The position numbers and the translations under genes were made by a program. 64,000 nucleotides of DNA. It comes from Microbacterium terregens. GTDB lineage: Bacteria > Pseudomonadota > Alphaproteobacteria > Sphingomonadales > Sphingomonadaceae. The stretch covers positions 788,120-852,119 of the forward strand of contig NZ_BSEX01000006.1 of NCBI RefSeq assembly GCF_027922045.1, in the 5' to 3' direction. Shown in pieces: positions 9,109 to 18,565 of this stretch; position 1 is the first letter of the stretch; each line of letters starts with the position of its first letter. Below the pieces are notes generated by a model that saw only the letters and a list, made by a program, of their open reading frames with translations, was not told the DNA's origin and did not search any database.

Positions 9109-9770
9109 GCGGGTGTCTCCAGGATGGTGTCGAGCCAGTCGCCCAGGTCGGCGACGGTATAATCGATGAAACTGCGGTCGGCGCCCGGCCCCTGTTCGGA
9201 GCCGTTGTCGATCCACACGGTGGTCATGCCGATCGCCTTGGCGGGCTTGAGGTTGCGGGCAAGATCCTCGACGAACAGCGCCGTCGTCGGATCGATCGCA
9301 TAGGCGTCGCACAGCCCCTGATAGGCGATCGGGTCGGGCTTCGGCCGGTACTGCGTCGCATGCACGTCGTGCACCGCCTCGAACGTCTCGGCCAAGCCGA
9401 TGCGGTCCAGCACCCGCGCCGCATAGGTCGCGTCGCCGTTGGTGAAGACCAGCTTGCGGCCTGGCAGCGCGCCGATCCGCGCGGCCAGCCCCAGGTCCTC
9501 CAGCACGTCCATCTCCACGTCGTGAACATAGTCCAGGAAATGGTGCGGGTCGGTGCCATGCTCGGCCATCAGCCCGGCGAGCGTCATGCCATGGGCATGG
9601 TAATAGCGCTTCTGCAGCGTGCGCGCCGCCGCCGGCTCCATCCCCAGGTGCTCGGCGATATAGGCCGTCATCCGCGCGTCGATCGCCGGAAACAGGCTCA
9701 CGCTCGCCGGATAGAGCGTGTTGTCCAGATCGAAGATCCAGGTGCGGATGGGGGCGAGCGCGGGGGTCAT
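9105..9770 (-). CDS. HAD-superfamily pyrimidine 5'-nucleotidase
   Basis: 221 residues. HAD motif I is 'FDLDNTLYP', motif II 'FTNGD', motif III around 'YRPKPDP' and motif IV '[13 protein letters not shown]'. The helical cap after motif I ('[14 protein letters not shown]') and the overall pattern fit SDT1/PhoN-like pyrimidine 5'-nucleotidases. It precedes dapD with a 4-base overlap, a common arrangement in sphingomonads. The exact nucleotide substrate is not deducible. Confidence 0.85.
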   Translation of the reverse strand: MTPALAPIRTWIFDLDNTLYPASVSLFPAIDARMTAYIAEHLGMEPAAARTLQKRYYHAHGMTLAGLMAEHGTDPHHFLDYVHDVEMDVLEDLGLAARIGALPGRKLVFTNGDATYAARVLDRIGLAETFEAVHDVHATQYRPKPDPIAYQGLCDAYAIDPTTALFVEDLARNLKPAKAIGMTTVWIDNGSEQGPGADRSFIDYTVADLGDWLDTILETPA

Positions 9771-9865
9771 GGGCGGCGCCCGTTTAGGCACCGGCCCTCC
9801 GCCGGGCAAGCCGCAGCATCGGCCGCATGGTTGGCGCGCGGCGCCTGCGTCCCCATCTCTTGTCC

Positions 9866-10864
9866 ATGACCGATTATTCGCTGCTCGACCTGGTTCCGAT
9901 CGTCGCCGGGGGCGACGCGGGCACCGCCCTCGCCAACGCCGCCGATCTCGCCGCCCATGCCGAGGGACTCGGCTACAAGCGCTACTGGGTCGCCGAACAC
10001 CATGGTATGCCCGGCATCGCCAGCGCCGCTACCGCCGTCGTGATCGGCCATGTCGCCGCCGCCACCCGCACCATCCGCGTGGGCGCAGGCGGCATCATGC
10101 TTCCCAACCACGCGCCCCTCACCATCGCCGAGCAGTTCGGCACCCTCGACGCGCTGTTCCCCGGCCGCATCGACCTGGGCCTCGGCCGCGCGCCCGGCTC
10201 CGACCAGCGAGTCGCCCGTGCGCTGCGCCGTACGCTCGACAGCGATCCCAACGCCTTCCCGCAGGACGTGATGGAGCTGCAGAGCTATTTCGCGGCCGAC
10301 GGTCGCACCGGTATCGAGGCGGTTCCCGGCGGCGGTGCCAACGTGCCGCTGTGGATTCTCGGCTCCAGCCTGTTCGGCGCGCAGCTCGCCGCAGCACTCG
10401 GCCTGCCCTATGCCTTTGCCTCGCACTTTGCGCCGGCAGCGCTCGATCAGGCGCTCGCCATCTACCGCCGCGACTTCCGCCCCTCGGCGCAGCTCGACAA
10501 GCCCTATGCGATGGCCGCGTTCAACGTGCTCGCCGCCGACACCGACGAGGAAGCCCGCTTCCTCGCCAGCTCGACCGAGCAGTCGTTCGTCGCAATCCGC
10601 ACCGGCAACGCCATCCAGATGCCGCCGCCCGTCGCCAACTATCGCGACTCGATCGGCCCGCAGGGCTCCGCGATCCTCGACCAGGTGCTCGAATGCTCGG
10701 CGATCGGCGGCCCCGACACCGTCGAGCGCGGCCTCGCCGCCTTTTTGGAGCGGACCAAGGTAGACGAGGTGATGATCACCGGCGCGATGTACGACCCCGC
10801 CGACCGCCGCCGCAGCACCCGCATCGCCGCAGAAGCGATGCAGCGCCTGAACGCCCGCGGCTGA
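9866..10864 (+). CDS. LLM-class flavin-dependent oxidoreductase
   Basis: 332 residues, starting at [12 protein letters not shown]. The bacterial-luciferase-like TIM barrel shows '[14 protein letters not shown]', '[42 protein letters not shown]' and 'FASHFAP'. This is the MsnO8/YhbW-like subgroup that uses reduced flavin. The substrate is unknown. It is divergent from the nucleotidase-dapD pair and is followed by tRNA-Val. Confidence 0.87.
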   Translation: MTDYSLLDLVPIVAGGDAGTALANAADLAAHAEGLGYKRYWVAEHHGMPGIASAATAVVIGHVAAATRTIRVGAGGIMLPNHAPLTIAEQFGTLDALFPGRIDLGLGRAPGSDQRVARALRRTLDSDPNAFPQDVMELQSYFAADGRTGIEAVPGGGANVPLWILGSSLFGAQLAAALGLPYAFASHFAPAALDQALAIYRRDFRPSAQLDKPYAMAAFNVLAADTDEEARFLASSTEQSFVAIRTGNAIQMPPPVANYRDSIGPQGSAILDQVLECSAIGGPDTVERGLAAFLERTKVDEVMITGAMYDPADRRRSTRIAAEAMQRLNARG

Positions 10865-10906
10865 CCCTTGCAGCCGGCACGCCATTCGCGTACCGGCACG
10901 GCCACC

Positions 10907-10982
10907 GGGCGCTTAGCTCAGTTGGTAGAGCATCTCGTTTACACCGAGAGGGTCGGCGGTTCGAGCCCGTCAGCGCCCACCA
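10907..10982 (+). tRNA. tRNA-Val(TAC)
   Basis: 76 nt cloverleaf with encoded CCA: acceptor GGGCGCT/AGCGCCC, D-arm GCTC...GAGC, anticodon stem TCTCG/CGAGA with loop TTTACAC (anticodon TAC at 10940-10942), and T-arm with GTTCGAG. It reads GUA valine codons. Confidence 0.96.
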
Positions 10983-11064
10983 TGCGTCGATCCGGCGCAT
11001 CCCCGGACCTCCCCCTGCCGCCGCCCCGCTTGGCCGCGCTCCTTCCCCGGCCTATGCCCGGCGC

Positions 11065-11241
11065 ATGATTGCGGTCGGATGCCTGTCGCTCGTCGTGCTG
11101 CCGCTGCTCGGGCTGGTGCTCGGCGGCCTCCTCGCCGGGCCGGATGGCGCGACCTGGGGAGCGGTCGCGGGGCTGGTCGTGGCGATCGCGATCAGCGGCG
11201 TCATGGGCTATGCGCTGGTGAAGATCGGCCGCCGTCGCTAG
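11065..11241 (+). CDS. Small two-helix membrane protein
   Basis: 58 residues with two hydrophobic segments (about 3-24 and 32-52) separated by 'AGPDGATW' and a basic tail 'KIGRRR'. I do not recognise a family. It starts 82 bases after tRNA-Val. Codon use is GC-rich in third positions, as expected for a coding frame here. Confidence 0.55.
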   Translation: MIAVGCLSLVVLPLLGLVLGGLLAGPDGATWGAVAGLVVAIAISGVMGYALVKIGRRR

Positions 11242-11317
11242 CGCCCGCCGACGGGGTGCGCAGCCTTTCGCCCCCTCGCCCGTTCCTGGATGCGCCCCGC
11301 ATCAAGGACACCGACCG

Positions 11318-12115
11318 ATGACAGACACCGCCCCCCGCCCCTTCGCCGTCGTGACCGGCGGCTCCAACGGCATCGGCCTCGAACTCGCCCGCCAGTTCGG
11401 CGAAAACGGCTACGACCTGCTGATCGCCGCCCAGGACGAGGCTCATCTGCGCGCCGCCGCGGCCGAACTCGCCGGCACCGGTGCGCATGTCGACATCCAC
11501 GCCGGCGATCTCGGCCAGGAACAGGCGGTCGACGCCCTGTATCGCGCCATCGTCGCCACCGGCCGCCCGGTCGACGTGCTCTGCGTCAACGCCGGCATCG
11601 GCCTGGGCGGTCCGTTCGTGGAGACCGACCTCCAGACCGAGCTCCAGATGATCGACCTCAACGTCCGCGGCGCGGTGCAGCTCACCAAGCTCGTGCTCAA
11701 GGACATGGTCGCGCGCGACAGCGGCAAGCTGCTCTTCACCTCGTCCATCTCCGCGACCATGCCCGATCCGTTCGAGGCCGTGTACGGCGGCACCAAGGTC
11801 TTCCTGCGCTGGTTCGGGGAAGCGCTGCGCAACGAGCTGAAGGACACGGGCATCACCGTCACCGTGCTGATGCCGAGCATGACGGAAACCAACTTCTTCC
11901 ACCGCGCCGACATGGACGACACCCGCGCCGGTCAGGCGAACAAGGACGATCCTGCCGTCGTCGCCAAGGCGGGGTTCGATGCGCTGATGGCCGGCAAGGA
12001 CAAGGTGCTGCCGACGCTCAAGAACAAGGTGCTGGGCGCGATCGCCGACGCGCTGCCGGACCGGGCGGCCGCGCAGGCCCACCGCGGCCTCTCCGAGCCG
12101 GGCTCCGCCGACTGA
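11318..12115 (+). CDS. Short-chain dehydrogenase/reductase (SDR)
   Basis: 265 residues. Classical SDR fold: NAD(P) loop 'VTGGSNGIG' (residues 12-20), 'CVNAGIG', 'FTSSISA' for the catalytic Ser region, and 'YGGTK' for the Tyr/Lys pair. The substrate is unknown. A ~40-residue C-terminal extension ('VLPTLKNKVLGAIADALPDRAAAQAHRG') is typical of DltE-like SDRs. Confidence 0.9.
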   Translation: MTDTAPRPFAVVTGGSNGIGLELARQFGENGYDLLIAAQDEAHLRAAAAELAGTGAHVDIHAGDLGQEQAVDALYRAIVATGRPVDVLCVNAGIGLGGPFVETDLQTELQMIDLNVRGAVQLTKLVLKDMVARDSGKLLFTSSISATMPDPFEAVYGGTKVFLRWFGEALRNELKDTGITVTVLMPSMTETNFFHRADMDDTRAGQANKDDPAVVAKAGFDALMAGKDKVLPTLKNKVLGAIADALPDRAAAQAHRGLSEPGSAD

Positions 12116-12128
12116 GCGCGGCGCGCCC

Positions 12129-12668
12129 ATGGCCCGCAGCGCCCGGCTGAAGGTGTTCCGCACGCCGATCGGCTTCCACGACGCCTATGTCGCCGCTCCG
12201 AGCCAGAAGGCGGCGCTGGGGGCCTGGGGCAGCGACCACGACCTGTTCGCGCGCGGCGTCGCCGAACGGGTCGAGGATCCCGAGCTCACCCGCGAGCCGC
12301 TGGCGAACCCCGGCACGGTCATCCGCCGCCTGCGCGGCACCACCGCCGAGCAGATCGCTGCCCTCCCCAAGGACCCGCCCCGCCGTCCGCGCGCGGCGCC
12401 GGAGGCGGAAAAGCCCGCCCGCAACGCCAAGCCGAAGCCGAAGCCCAAGCCGGACCGCACACCGCTGCACGAGGCGGAGCAGGCACTCGCGGACGCGCAG
12501 GCGCGCCACGCCGAGGAGCAGGAAGCGCTCGCCCGGCGCGAAGCCGAGCTCGCGCGCGAACGCCGCGCGCTGGAAAAGCGCCAGGCGGCCGAGCAGGCAC
12601 GCCTCGAACGCCTGCGGGACCAGGAACGCGATCGCTACGATCGCGCCATCCGCGATTGGCGCGGCTGA
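12129..12668 (+). CDS. Hypothetical protein with Lys/Pro linker and charged coiled coil
   Basis: 179 residues. The N-terminal ~85 residues ('LKVFRTPIGFHDAYVAAPSQKAALGAWGSDHDLFARG') look like a small folded unit conserved in sphingomonads (memory, not searched). A 'KPKPKPKP' linker follows (about residues 101-108), then a long Glu/Arg/Ala coiled coil to the end. It starts 13 bases after the SDR stop. Function unknown. Confidence 0.7.
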   Translation: MARSARLKVFRTPIGFHDAYVAAPSQKAALGAWGSDHDLFARGVAERVEDPELTREPLANPGTVIRRLRGTTAEQIAALPKDPPRRPRAAPEAEKPARNAKPKPKPKPDRTPLHEAEQALADAQARHAEEQEALARREAELARERRALEKRQAAEQARLERLRDQERDRYDRAIRDWRG

Positions 12669-12690
12669 CGCGCTTTTCGTCGGGTAGCCG

Positions 12691-12715
12691 GGAACAGCAC
12701 CGCCGCCGCGTGGTT
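12691..12715 (+). promoter_or_regulatory. Candidate EcfG (general stress sigma) promoter
   Basis: GGAAC (12691-12695), 16-base spacer, GGTT (12712-12715). The alphaproteobacterial EcfG consensus is GGAAC-N16/17-CGTT. It lies 33 bases before the GTG of the next gene and has the same -10 variant and spacing as the site before the YciF gene (18566-18590). Confidence 0.45.
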
Positions 12716-12748
12716 GGTCTGCCGAAGATCGAAGTGGAGCGCACATCC

Positions 12749-13054
12749 GTGACCGACAAGAGAACCGGCATCCCCCTGGATCGCGAGGGCAATTCGGACC
12801 AGCAGGCGCAGGGCGTCTCGGGCTTCCGCGGCGAGCGCGGTGGCGATCCCTCGGCCGGGCACCCGGAACAGCGCCGCACCGTGGCGACCGAGGACGGCGC
12901 GATCGTGGTGGAGGAAAGCTCCGGCACCAGCTTCGCCGAGGCCCGGGGCACCGGCCAGCGCGCGCCGCAGGCGTCGGAGGCGGGCACGCCCGAGACGGAC
13001 GCACGCAACCTGCCGCCCGAAGCGCCGGAGGACGATCCCGACCGGATCGCCTGA
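12749..13054 (+). CDS. Small disordered hydrophilic protein, possibly stress-induced
   Basis: 101 residues from the GTG at 12749 (GGAG 10 bases upstream). The protein is almost entirely polar: 'TDKRTGIPLDREGNSDQQ', then Gly/Glu/Arg/Pro-rich sequence ending 'LPPEAPEDDPDRIA'. No domain is recognised and it is probably disordered. A candidate EcfG promoter precedes it and a strong terminator follows, so it is a single-gene unit. A longer in-frame start at 12656 would overlap the upstream gene and is less likely. Confidence 0.6.
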   Translation: MTDKRTGIPLDREGNSDQQAQGVSGFRGERGGDPSAGHPEQRRTVATEDGAIVVEESSGTSFAEARGTGQRAPQASEAGTPETDARNLPPEAPEDDPDRIA

Positions 13055-13143
13055 TCGGCGCCGCCGCGAAGAACACGCAATGCCGGGGAAGACCCCGCTC
13101 TTCCCGGGCGACGTACCCCTTTCGGCCCCCACCGAACCCCTCG

Positions 13144-13181
13144 GGCCAGCGCTTCTTCCCGGACGCGCTGGCCTTTTCTTT
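13144..13181 (+). terminator. Rho-independent terminator
   Basis: ggccagcgc (13144-13152) pairs perfectly with gcgctggcc (13165-13173), followed by ttttcttt. It ends the 12749 unit. Confidence 0.85.
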
Positions 13182-13186
13182 GTTCG

Positions 13187-13648
13187 TTACGGGCGCGGCC
13201 TCGAAGCATCTCCAGATGCCGGCGCGGTCGCTTGCTGCGCCGCCTGCGCACGCTCCGGGGACCGGCTCGACTGCGAGTAGATCTCCATGCTGAGGAATCC
13301 GGCAGCGGCACCGATCATCGCCATCGCGACCTGAACGTCCAACCTGCTGCGGCGCAGGACAGCCTTGCGATGGAAGATCCCGTCGATCAGCCGGACGTTG
13401 CCGCCGACCGCGGTCAATGCCGCCAAGCCGAAGAAGACCACCGAAATCCACACCGACCCCGGCGCCCCTTGGAGCAGGCTTCCGATCAGCGTGATGGCCA
13501 GTCCCGCTCCGGCCACGCTGACGGTCGCAAGCTGGTCCAGCAATTTGGACTGGAGCTCATAGGCCAGATCCGGCGACACCTCGGCCGGCCGTTCCTGGCT
13601 GACCTCCTCCGCCAACTCTTGATCCGATCGTCGAAGCAAGCGCCGCAC
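13187..13648 (-). CDS. Small membrane protein, unknown
   Basis: 153 residues from a GTG with a GGAAG-type ribosome site. The N-terminal part is charged (residues 1-35). Hydrophobic segments at about 41-59, 66-82 and 106-124 suggest three membrane helices. The tail is Ala/Ser/Pro-rich. No family recognised. It converges on the 12749 unit, separated by the terminator at 13144-13181. Confidence 0.6.
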   Translation of the reverse strand: MRRLLRRSDQELAEEVSQERPAEVSPDLAYELQSKLLDQLATVSVAGAGLAITLIGSLLQGAPGSVWISVVFFGLAALTAVGGNVRLIDGIFHRKAVLRRSRLDVQVAMAMIGAAAGFLSMEIYSQSSRSPERAQAAQQATAPASGDASRPRP

Positions 13649-13826
13649 CGTCTTCCCCCCAACCGCACGCAGACCGTATGATCTATGGCCTGGGGTGGTC
13701 GATCCGTACAGATGCTCGGCTTCATCCTCGGCAAGAGCGAGCCGCGCCCCACTCGAATCCTGCCTTCACGGCAAAAAGGGGGCAGGAACGAGCCCCACCC
13801 CCCTGATCCCGCATCGTCCGGCGTCG

Positions 13827-15149
13827 CTACTCCCCTTCGCGCCGGGCCTTGGCCACGCGCTCGGGCGTCACGGTCGCTGCCTTGCCGCCGAAGTGGCGCA
13901 GCACATAGTTCGCCACCGCCGCGATCTCGGCATCGTCATAGGCGCGGCCGAACGACGGCATCGACGCGCCGCCCTGCGGCGTCCGGATCTCCGAACCGTG
14001 GAGAATCACCTGGACCAGGTTGGTCGCCTCCGGATCGTTCACCGTCTGCGCCCCGCGCAGCGCGCCATAGGGGCTGTGCGTCCCGGAACCGTCCCAGCCG
14101 TGGCAGCTGGCGCAGGCGCCTTCGAAGATGCGCAGGCCGACGGCGTCCGGACCCACTTCCGCGCGTGCCGGCGCGAACGGCGTGGAAGCGGCCATCAGCG
14201 GCGGGTTCGGGTCGACCTTCGACCCCGGCGTGCCGGGCTTGGGCGGAATGGTCTTCAGATACACCGCCATCGCGCGCAGGTCCTGCGGCGTCAGCCGGCT
14301 CAGACTCAGGCTCACCGCCTCCCCCATCGATCCGGCCGCAGCCCCGCGGCCCGGCGTGTGCCCGGTCGCCAGGTAGCGCGTGATCTCTTCCACCGACCAG
14401 TCGCCGATCCCCGTCTCAGGATCGCTGGTGAGGTTGTACGCCTTCCACCCCTGGGTCGTCGCACCCGCGAACTTCTGCCCGCTCTTGAGGCCATACAGCA
14501 GGTTGCGCGGCGTGTGGCACTCGGCGCAGTGCCCGGCGCCCTCCACCAGATAGGCGCCCCGGTTCCATTCGGCCGACTGGTTCGGGTCCGGCCGCAGCGG
14601 CTGCTTGGGCATGAACAGCAGCTTCCACGCGCGCATCAGATAGCGCTGGTTGAACGGGAAGGAGAGCTGGTTGACCGCCACCGCCTGGTTCACCGGCCGC
14701 AGCGTGTTGAGGTACGCGCGGATCGCGAGCACGTCGTCGGTGCTCATGTGGGTATAGGCGGTGTAGGGAAACGCCGGATACAGCTGCTGCCCGTCGTTGC
14801 GCACGCCGTGCCGCACCGCGCGCACGAACTCCGCATCGCTCCACGCGCCGATGCCGTTCTTGGGATCGGGCGTGATGTTCGACGAATAGATGGTGCCGAA
14901 CGGCAGCTTGAACGCCAGGCCGCCGGCAAAGGGCTCGCCATTGGGCGTCGAGTGGCAGGCGACACAATCCGCCGCGGTGGCGAGGTAGCGCCCCTTCTCC
15001 ACGAGCGCGCGGCCGGTCGGCTGGGCGGGGCTCGGCGCCACCGCCTCCAGCTTGGCGGGCCAGGCGAAGAAGGCGATCGCAGCCACCAGCAGCAGGCCGG
15101 CAACGGCCAGCGCGATCAGGCCGAAGCGCCTGAGGCGAGAGCCCTTCAT
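13827..15149 (-). CDS. Tri-haem cytochrome c, electron-transfer subunit of molybdenum hydroxylase
   Basis: 440 residues. One N-terminal membrane helix (about 9-29) anchors a periplasmic protein with three CXXCH sites: C62VACH66, C208AECH212 and C346ASCH350. This layout matches the cytochrome subunits of membrane-bound alcohol/aldehyde dehydrogenases and of IorAB-type hydroxylases. Its ATG overlaps the stop of the Mo subunit (ATGA, 15146-15149), so it should pass electrons from that enzyme to the respiratory chain. Confidence 0.9.
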   Translation of the reverse strand: MKGSRLRRFGLIALAVAGLLLVAAIAFFAWPAKLEAVAPSPAQPTGRALVEKGRYLATAADCVACHSTPNGEPFAGGLAFKLPFGTIYSSNITPDPKNGIGAWSDAEFVRAVRHGVRNDGQQLYPAFPYTAYTHMSTDDVLAIRAYLNTLRPVNQAVAVNQLSFPFNQRYLMRAWKLLFMPKQPLRPDPNQSAEWNRGAYLVEGAGHCAECHTPRNLLYGLKSGQKFAGATTQGWKAYNLTSDPETGIGDWSVEEITRYLATGHTPGRGAAAGSMGEAVSLSLSRLTPQDLRAMAVYLKTIPPKPGTPGSKVDPNPPLMAASTPFAPARAEVGPDAVGLRIFEGACASCHGWDGSGTHSPYGALRGAQTVNDPEATNLVQVILHGSEIRTPQGGASMPSFGRAYDDAEIAAVANYVLRHFGGKAATVTPERVAKARREGE

Positions 15150-17485
15150 GCCGCGCCTCCCGTGTCGCTACCCCAGGCGAGCGCTGCCGCGCCCAGCCCC
15201 AGCGCCACCGCGGGCGGCGCGATCACGCGGTTGTGCGCGTCCTTCTCCATCAGCGCCGCACGGTCGATCGGCAGCCGCCGCAGCCGGATGCCGGTCGCCG
15301 CGAAGATCGCATTGGCGAGCGCGGGCGCTGCCGACACGGTGCCCGCCTCGCCCACGCCGCCGGGATCGTCGGTGCTCTGGACGATGTGCACCTCGAACGG
15401 CGGCGTCTCGTTGATGCGCAGCTGGCGATAGTCGTTGAAGTTGCTCTGTTCGACCTGGCCTTCCTTGATGGTGATCGCATTGTAGAGCGCCGCCGAAAGG
15501 CCGAACAGCACGCCGCCCTCGATCTGCGCCTGGACGCTGTTGGGGTTCACCACCTGGCCGCAGTCGATCACCGCCACCAGCCGGCGCAGCCGCACCTCGC
15601 CCGCCGGGGTCACATGCGCCTCGCACACCAATGCCAGGTGGCTGCCGAAGCTGTCGTGCAGCGATACGCCGCGGCCGGTACGCGGCGGCAGCGGCTTGCC
15701 CCAGCCGGCCCGGCGCGCCGCCATCTCCAGCACCCGGTGCGAGCGCGGATTGTCCTTCAGCATCGCCAGCCGATATTCCACCGGATCGCGCCCCACCGAA
15801 TGCGCGCATTCGTCCAGGAAGCTCTCGACCACATGGACGTTGTGGGCCGGGCCCACGCCGCGCCACCAGTTGACCTTGATCGGCGGGTCGCGCCGGATCC
15901 AGTCCACGCGTACCGCCGGGATCGAATAAGGCGTCCGGTCCGCGCCCTCGACCGCGTCTGTGTCGAGCGTCCCGTCGGGAAGGCCGGTCGGCAGGTAGCT
16001 GCCCAGCACCGATCCGCCGGTGATCCGGTCGGTCATCACCTTGACCAGCCCGTCCGGGCCGAGCCCTGCGGCGATGCGGTCGTAATAGGCCGGGCGGAAC
16101 AGGTCGTGGCGGATGTCCTGCTCGCGCGTCTGCACCACCTTGAGCGGATAGGGCACCTGGCGCGCGAACTGCACCGCCTGGGTGACGCTTTCGGCCACCA
16201 GCCGCCGGCCGAAGCCGCCGCCGATCAGGTGGTTGTGCACCATCACCCGCTCGGGCGGGATGCCCAGTACCTTGGCGGCCGCACCCTGCACCGCGGTCGG
16301 CGCCTGGGTGCCGACCCAGATGTCGCAACCGTCCGGGCGCACATGCACCGTCGTGTTCATCGGCTCCATGGTGGCGTGCGCCAGGAACGGCAGCTCGTAC
16401 ACCGCCTCCACCCGGCTGTGCGCGTCGTCCATCGCCTCGTCGGCATCGCCCAGCTCGCGGCCCAGGATCGGCTTGCCGTTCTCGGACGCATGCTTCAGGT
16501 CGGCGAGGATCCGCTCGCTCGACACCTTCTCGTGGCCGGCGAAGTCCCAGCGCAGCTCCAGCTGCTCCAGCCCCTTCTTGGCCGCCCAGAAATGGTCGGC
16601 GACCACCGCCACCGCATTGTCGATGCGCAGCACGTCGACCACGCCCGGTACGGTGCGCGCGCCGCGGTCCTCCATCGATCGGAGCCGGCCGCCTTGGGCG
16701 GGGCAGATCTCCATCACCGCCACCTTCATGTCCGGCACCTTCACGTCGATGCCGAACACCGCCGTGCCGTTGACCTTGGACGGCGTGTCCACCCGCTGCA
16801 GCGATCGCCCGATCAGCTTGAACTGGCCCGGCTGCTTGAGCGGCACGTTCTTGGGCACCGGCTGGTTGCGCACCGCCTGCACCAGCGCGCCATAAGGCAG
16901 CGACTGGCCGTTGGCGCGGCAATAGACGCGGCCCTGGTCGGCAAAGCAGGTGTCGGGCGCGACGTTCCAACGCTGGGCGGCGGCCGCGATCAACATGGTG
17001 CGCGCGGCCGCACCCGCCTGCCGCAGCGGACCCCAGGCGCCGCGGGTGGAGGTCGATCCGCCCGTCGCCTGGCTCTTCAGGATCGGCTGGCTGTAGAGCA
17101 GCTCGTTGGGCGGTGCCGGCACCACCTCCACCTGCTCGAGCGTGACTTCCAGTTCCTCGGCCAGCAGCATCGCCTCGCCGGTGTAGATGCCCTGCCCCAT
17201 CTCGGTCGACGGGATGATGAAGGTGATCTTGCCCTCGGGCGGGATGCGGATGAAGCCGCCCGGCGCGAAGCCGTCGAAGGCGGCGCCGCTTTCCGGCCCG
17301 CCCGGCGTGATCGCGCGCAGCGAGGGCTCCTCGCCCTGGCTCTGCGCCGCCGCCTTGCCCGCGCGCCCCAGCACGGCGAAGCCGAACATGAACGTGCCCG
17401 CCTTCAGGAACCGGCGGCGCGAGGCGACGCTCAGGTCCTCGGGCTCCAGCACGCCATAGGCGGGCCGGCCGATCGGTCCGTGCAT
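15146..17485 (-). CDS. Molybdopterin-binding subunit of xanthine dehydrogenase/isoquinoline 1-oxidoreductase family
   Basis: 779 residues. A Tat-type signal 'SRRRFLKAG' (residues 22-30) is followed by a hydrophobic stretch, so export is folded and cofactor-loaded. Two tandem Mo-binding regions are visible: 'GIDVKVPDMKVAVMEICP', 'GGGFGRRL', 'GVGPAHNVHVVESFLDE', and near the end 'DDPGGVGEAGTVSAAPALANAIFAATG' with the Glu typical of the hydroxylase active site. Similar to IorB and to periplasmic aldehyde oxidoreductases. The substrate is probably an aldehyde or N-heterocycle (family inference). It starts in a 1-base overlap (TGATG) with the 2Fe-2S gene. Confidence 0.9.
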   Translation of the reverse strand: MHGPIGRPAYGVLEPEDLSVASRRRFLKAGTFMFGFAVLGRAGKAAAQSQGEEPSLRAITPGGPESGAAFDGFAPGGFIRIPPEGKITFIIPSTEMGQGIYTGEAMLLAEELEVTLEQVEVVPAPPNELLYSQPILKSQATGGSTSTRGAWGPLRQAGAAARTMLIAAAAQRWNVAPDTCFADQGRVYCRANGQSLPYGALVQAVRNQPVPKNVPLKQPGQFKLIGRSLQRVDTPSKVNGTAVFGIDVKVPDMKVAVMEICPAQGGRLRSMEDRGARTVPGVVDVLRIDNAVAVVADHFWAAKKGLEQLELRWDFAGHEKVSSERILADLKHASENGKPILGRELGDADEAMDDAHSRVEAVYELPFLAHATMEPMNTTVHVRPDGCDIWVGTQAPTAVQGAAAKVLGIPPERVMVHNHLIGGGFGRRLVAESVTQAVQFARQVPYPLKVVQTREQDIRHDLFRPAYYDRIAAGLGPDGLVKVMTDRITGGSVLGSYLPTGLPDGTLDTDAVEGADRTPYSIPAVRVDWIRRDPPIKVNWWRGVGPAHNVHVVESFLDECAHSVGRDPVEYRLAMLKDNPRSHRVLEMAARRAGWGKPLPPRTGRGVSLHDSFGSHLALVCEAHVTPAGEVRLRRLVAVIDCGQVVNPNSVQAQIEGGVLFGLSAALYNAITIKEGQVEQSNFNDYRQLRINETPPFEVHIVQSTDDPGGVGEAGTVSAAPALANAIFAATGIRLRRLPIDRAALMEKDAHNRVIAPPAVALGLGAAALAWGSDTGGAA

Positions 17486-17952
17486 CAGACGGTCTCCGCC
17501 GGCAGCCCGGCCGCGCGCTTGATGGCGGCGCGGATGCGGGGATAGGTGGCGCAGCGGCAGATGTTGCCCGACATGGCGGCGTCGATCGCGGCATCGTCGG
17601 GCGCCGGGTTGCGCCCCAGCAGCGCCGCTGCCGACATGATCTGGCCCGACTGGCAATAGCCGCACTGGACGACCTCGACGCCCAGCCACGCCTCTTGCAC
17701 CTTGCGGCCGATCTCGGTCTCGCCCACCGCCTCGACGGTGGTGACGGCGCGGTTGCCGACGGCGGAGACCGGCAGCACGCAGCTGCGTGCCGGCTTGCCG
17801 TCGACATGCACCGTGCAGGCGCCGCACTGGGCGATGCCGCAGCCGAACTTGGTGCCGGTAAGGCCGACCACGTCGCGCAGCACCCACAGCAGCGGCATGT
17901 CGGGCGGCACGTCGACCTCGCGGGCCTCGCCATTGATCAGGATCGTCGTCAC
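17485..17952 (-). CDS. 2Fe-2S subunit of molybdenum hydroxylase
   Basis: 155 residues from a GTG. A plant-type ferredoxin domain uses C38, C43, C46 and C58 ('[11 protein letters not shown]', 'RSC'). A helical domain with the second cluster uses C97, C100, C132 and C134 ('QCGYCQSG', 'CRC'). It has no signal peptide and is presumably exported by riding on the Tat-signal Mo subunit. It is the first gene of the 2Fe-2S/Mo/cytochrome operon and lies 87 bases below the YciF gene. Confidence 0.92.
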   Translation of the reverse strand: MTTILINGEAREVDVPPDMPLLWVLRDVVGLTGTKFGCGIAQCGACTVHVDGKPARSCVLPVSAVGNRAVTTVEAVGETEIGRKVQEAWLGVEVVQCGYCQSGQIMSAAALLGRNPAPDDAAIDAAMSGNICRCATYPRIRAAIKRAAGLPAETV

Positions 17953-18039
17953 TCGTGTCTCCGCATCGCGCCGCCTGTTCCGCGGCACGCAATGCGGCGA
18001 GCGCTACGCCCGCGCTTCCGCGCCGTGCAACAACCCAGG

Positions 18040-18537
18040 TCAGCCTTCCTGCAACGCCTCTTGGTTGATCTCGGCGTCGGCGATCGCGGTCAGATCCTCG
18101 TCGGTCTGCGATTCTTCCTGCAGCGTCTCGTCGAGCAGCGCCACGGCATCCTTCAGGCCGAGCACGCCGGCCCAGCGCTTGAGCGTGCCATAGCGGGTGA
18201 TCTCGTAATGCTCGACGGCCTGGGCCGCCGCCAGCAGCCCCGCGTCCAGCGCCGGAGTATCCTTATACTCCTCCATGATCTCCTCGCCCTCGGCCAGGAT
18301 GCCCTCGATCGCGTCGCAGGTCTTGCCGCGCGGGGCCTTGCCGATGATCTCGAACACCTGCTGCAGGCGCTCGATCTGGCCTTCGGTCTGCTCCTTGTGC
18401 TTCTCGAACGCGGCCTTGAGCGCCTCCGACTGCGCCGCCCGCTTCATCTTGGGCAGCGACTTCAGGATCTTGCGCTCGGCGTAGTAGATGTCCTTGAGCG
18501 TGTCGTGAAACAGGGTGTCCAGGGTCTTTTGCGCCAC
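18040..18537 (-). CDS. YciF-type ferritin-like stress protein
   Basis: 165 residues from a GTG with a strong GGAGGA 7 bases upstream; a longer in-frame start is weaker. 'LFHDTLKDIYYAERKILKSLPKM' and 'AAQAVEHYEITRYGTLKRWA' are the DUF892/YciF four-helix signatures with Glu/His metal-type residues. The family is induced by general and osmotic stress. A candidate EcfG promoter is 28 bases before the start. Confidence 0.9.
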   Translation of the reverse strand: MAQKTLDTLFHDTLKDIYYAERKILKSLPKMKRAAQSEALKAAFEKHKEQTEGQIERLQQVFEIIGKAPRGKTCDAIEGILAEGEEIMEEYKDTPALDAGLLAAAQAVEHYEITRYGTLKRWAGVLGLKDAVALLDETLQEESQTDEDLTAIADAEINQEALQEG

Positions 18538-18565
18538 GGCTTGGTCCTCCAGCTGGTCCGACTGA

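Noticed and set aside
15233..17545. 770-codon plus-strand frame opposite the Mo subunit
   Set aside because: Composition is His/Arg/Leu-rich noise; the minus strand has a continuous molybdenum hydroxylase.
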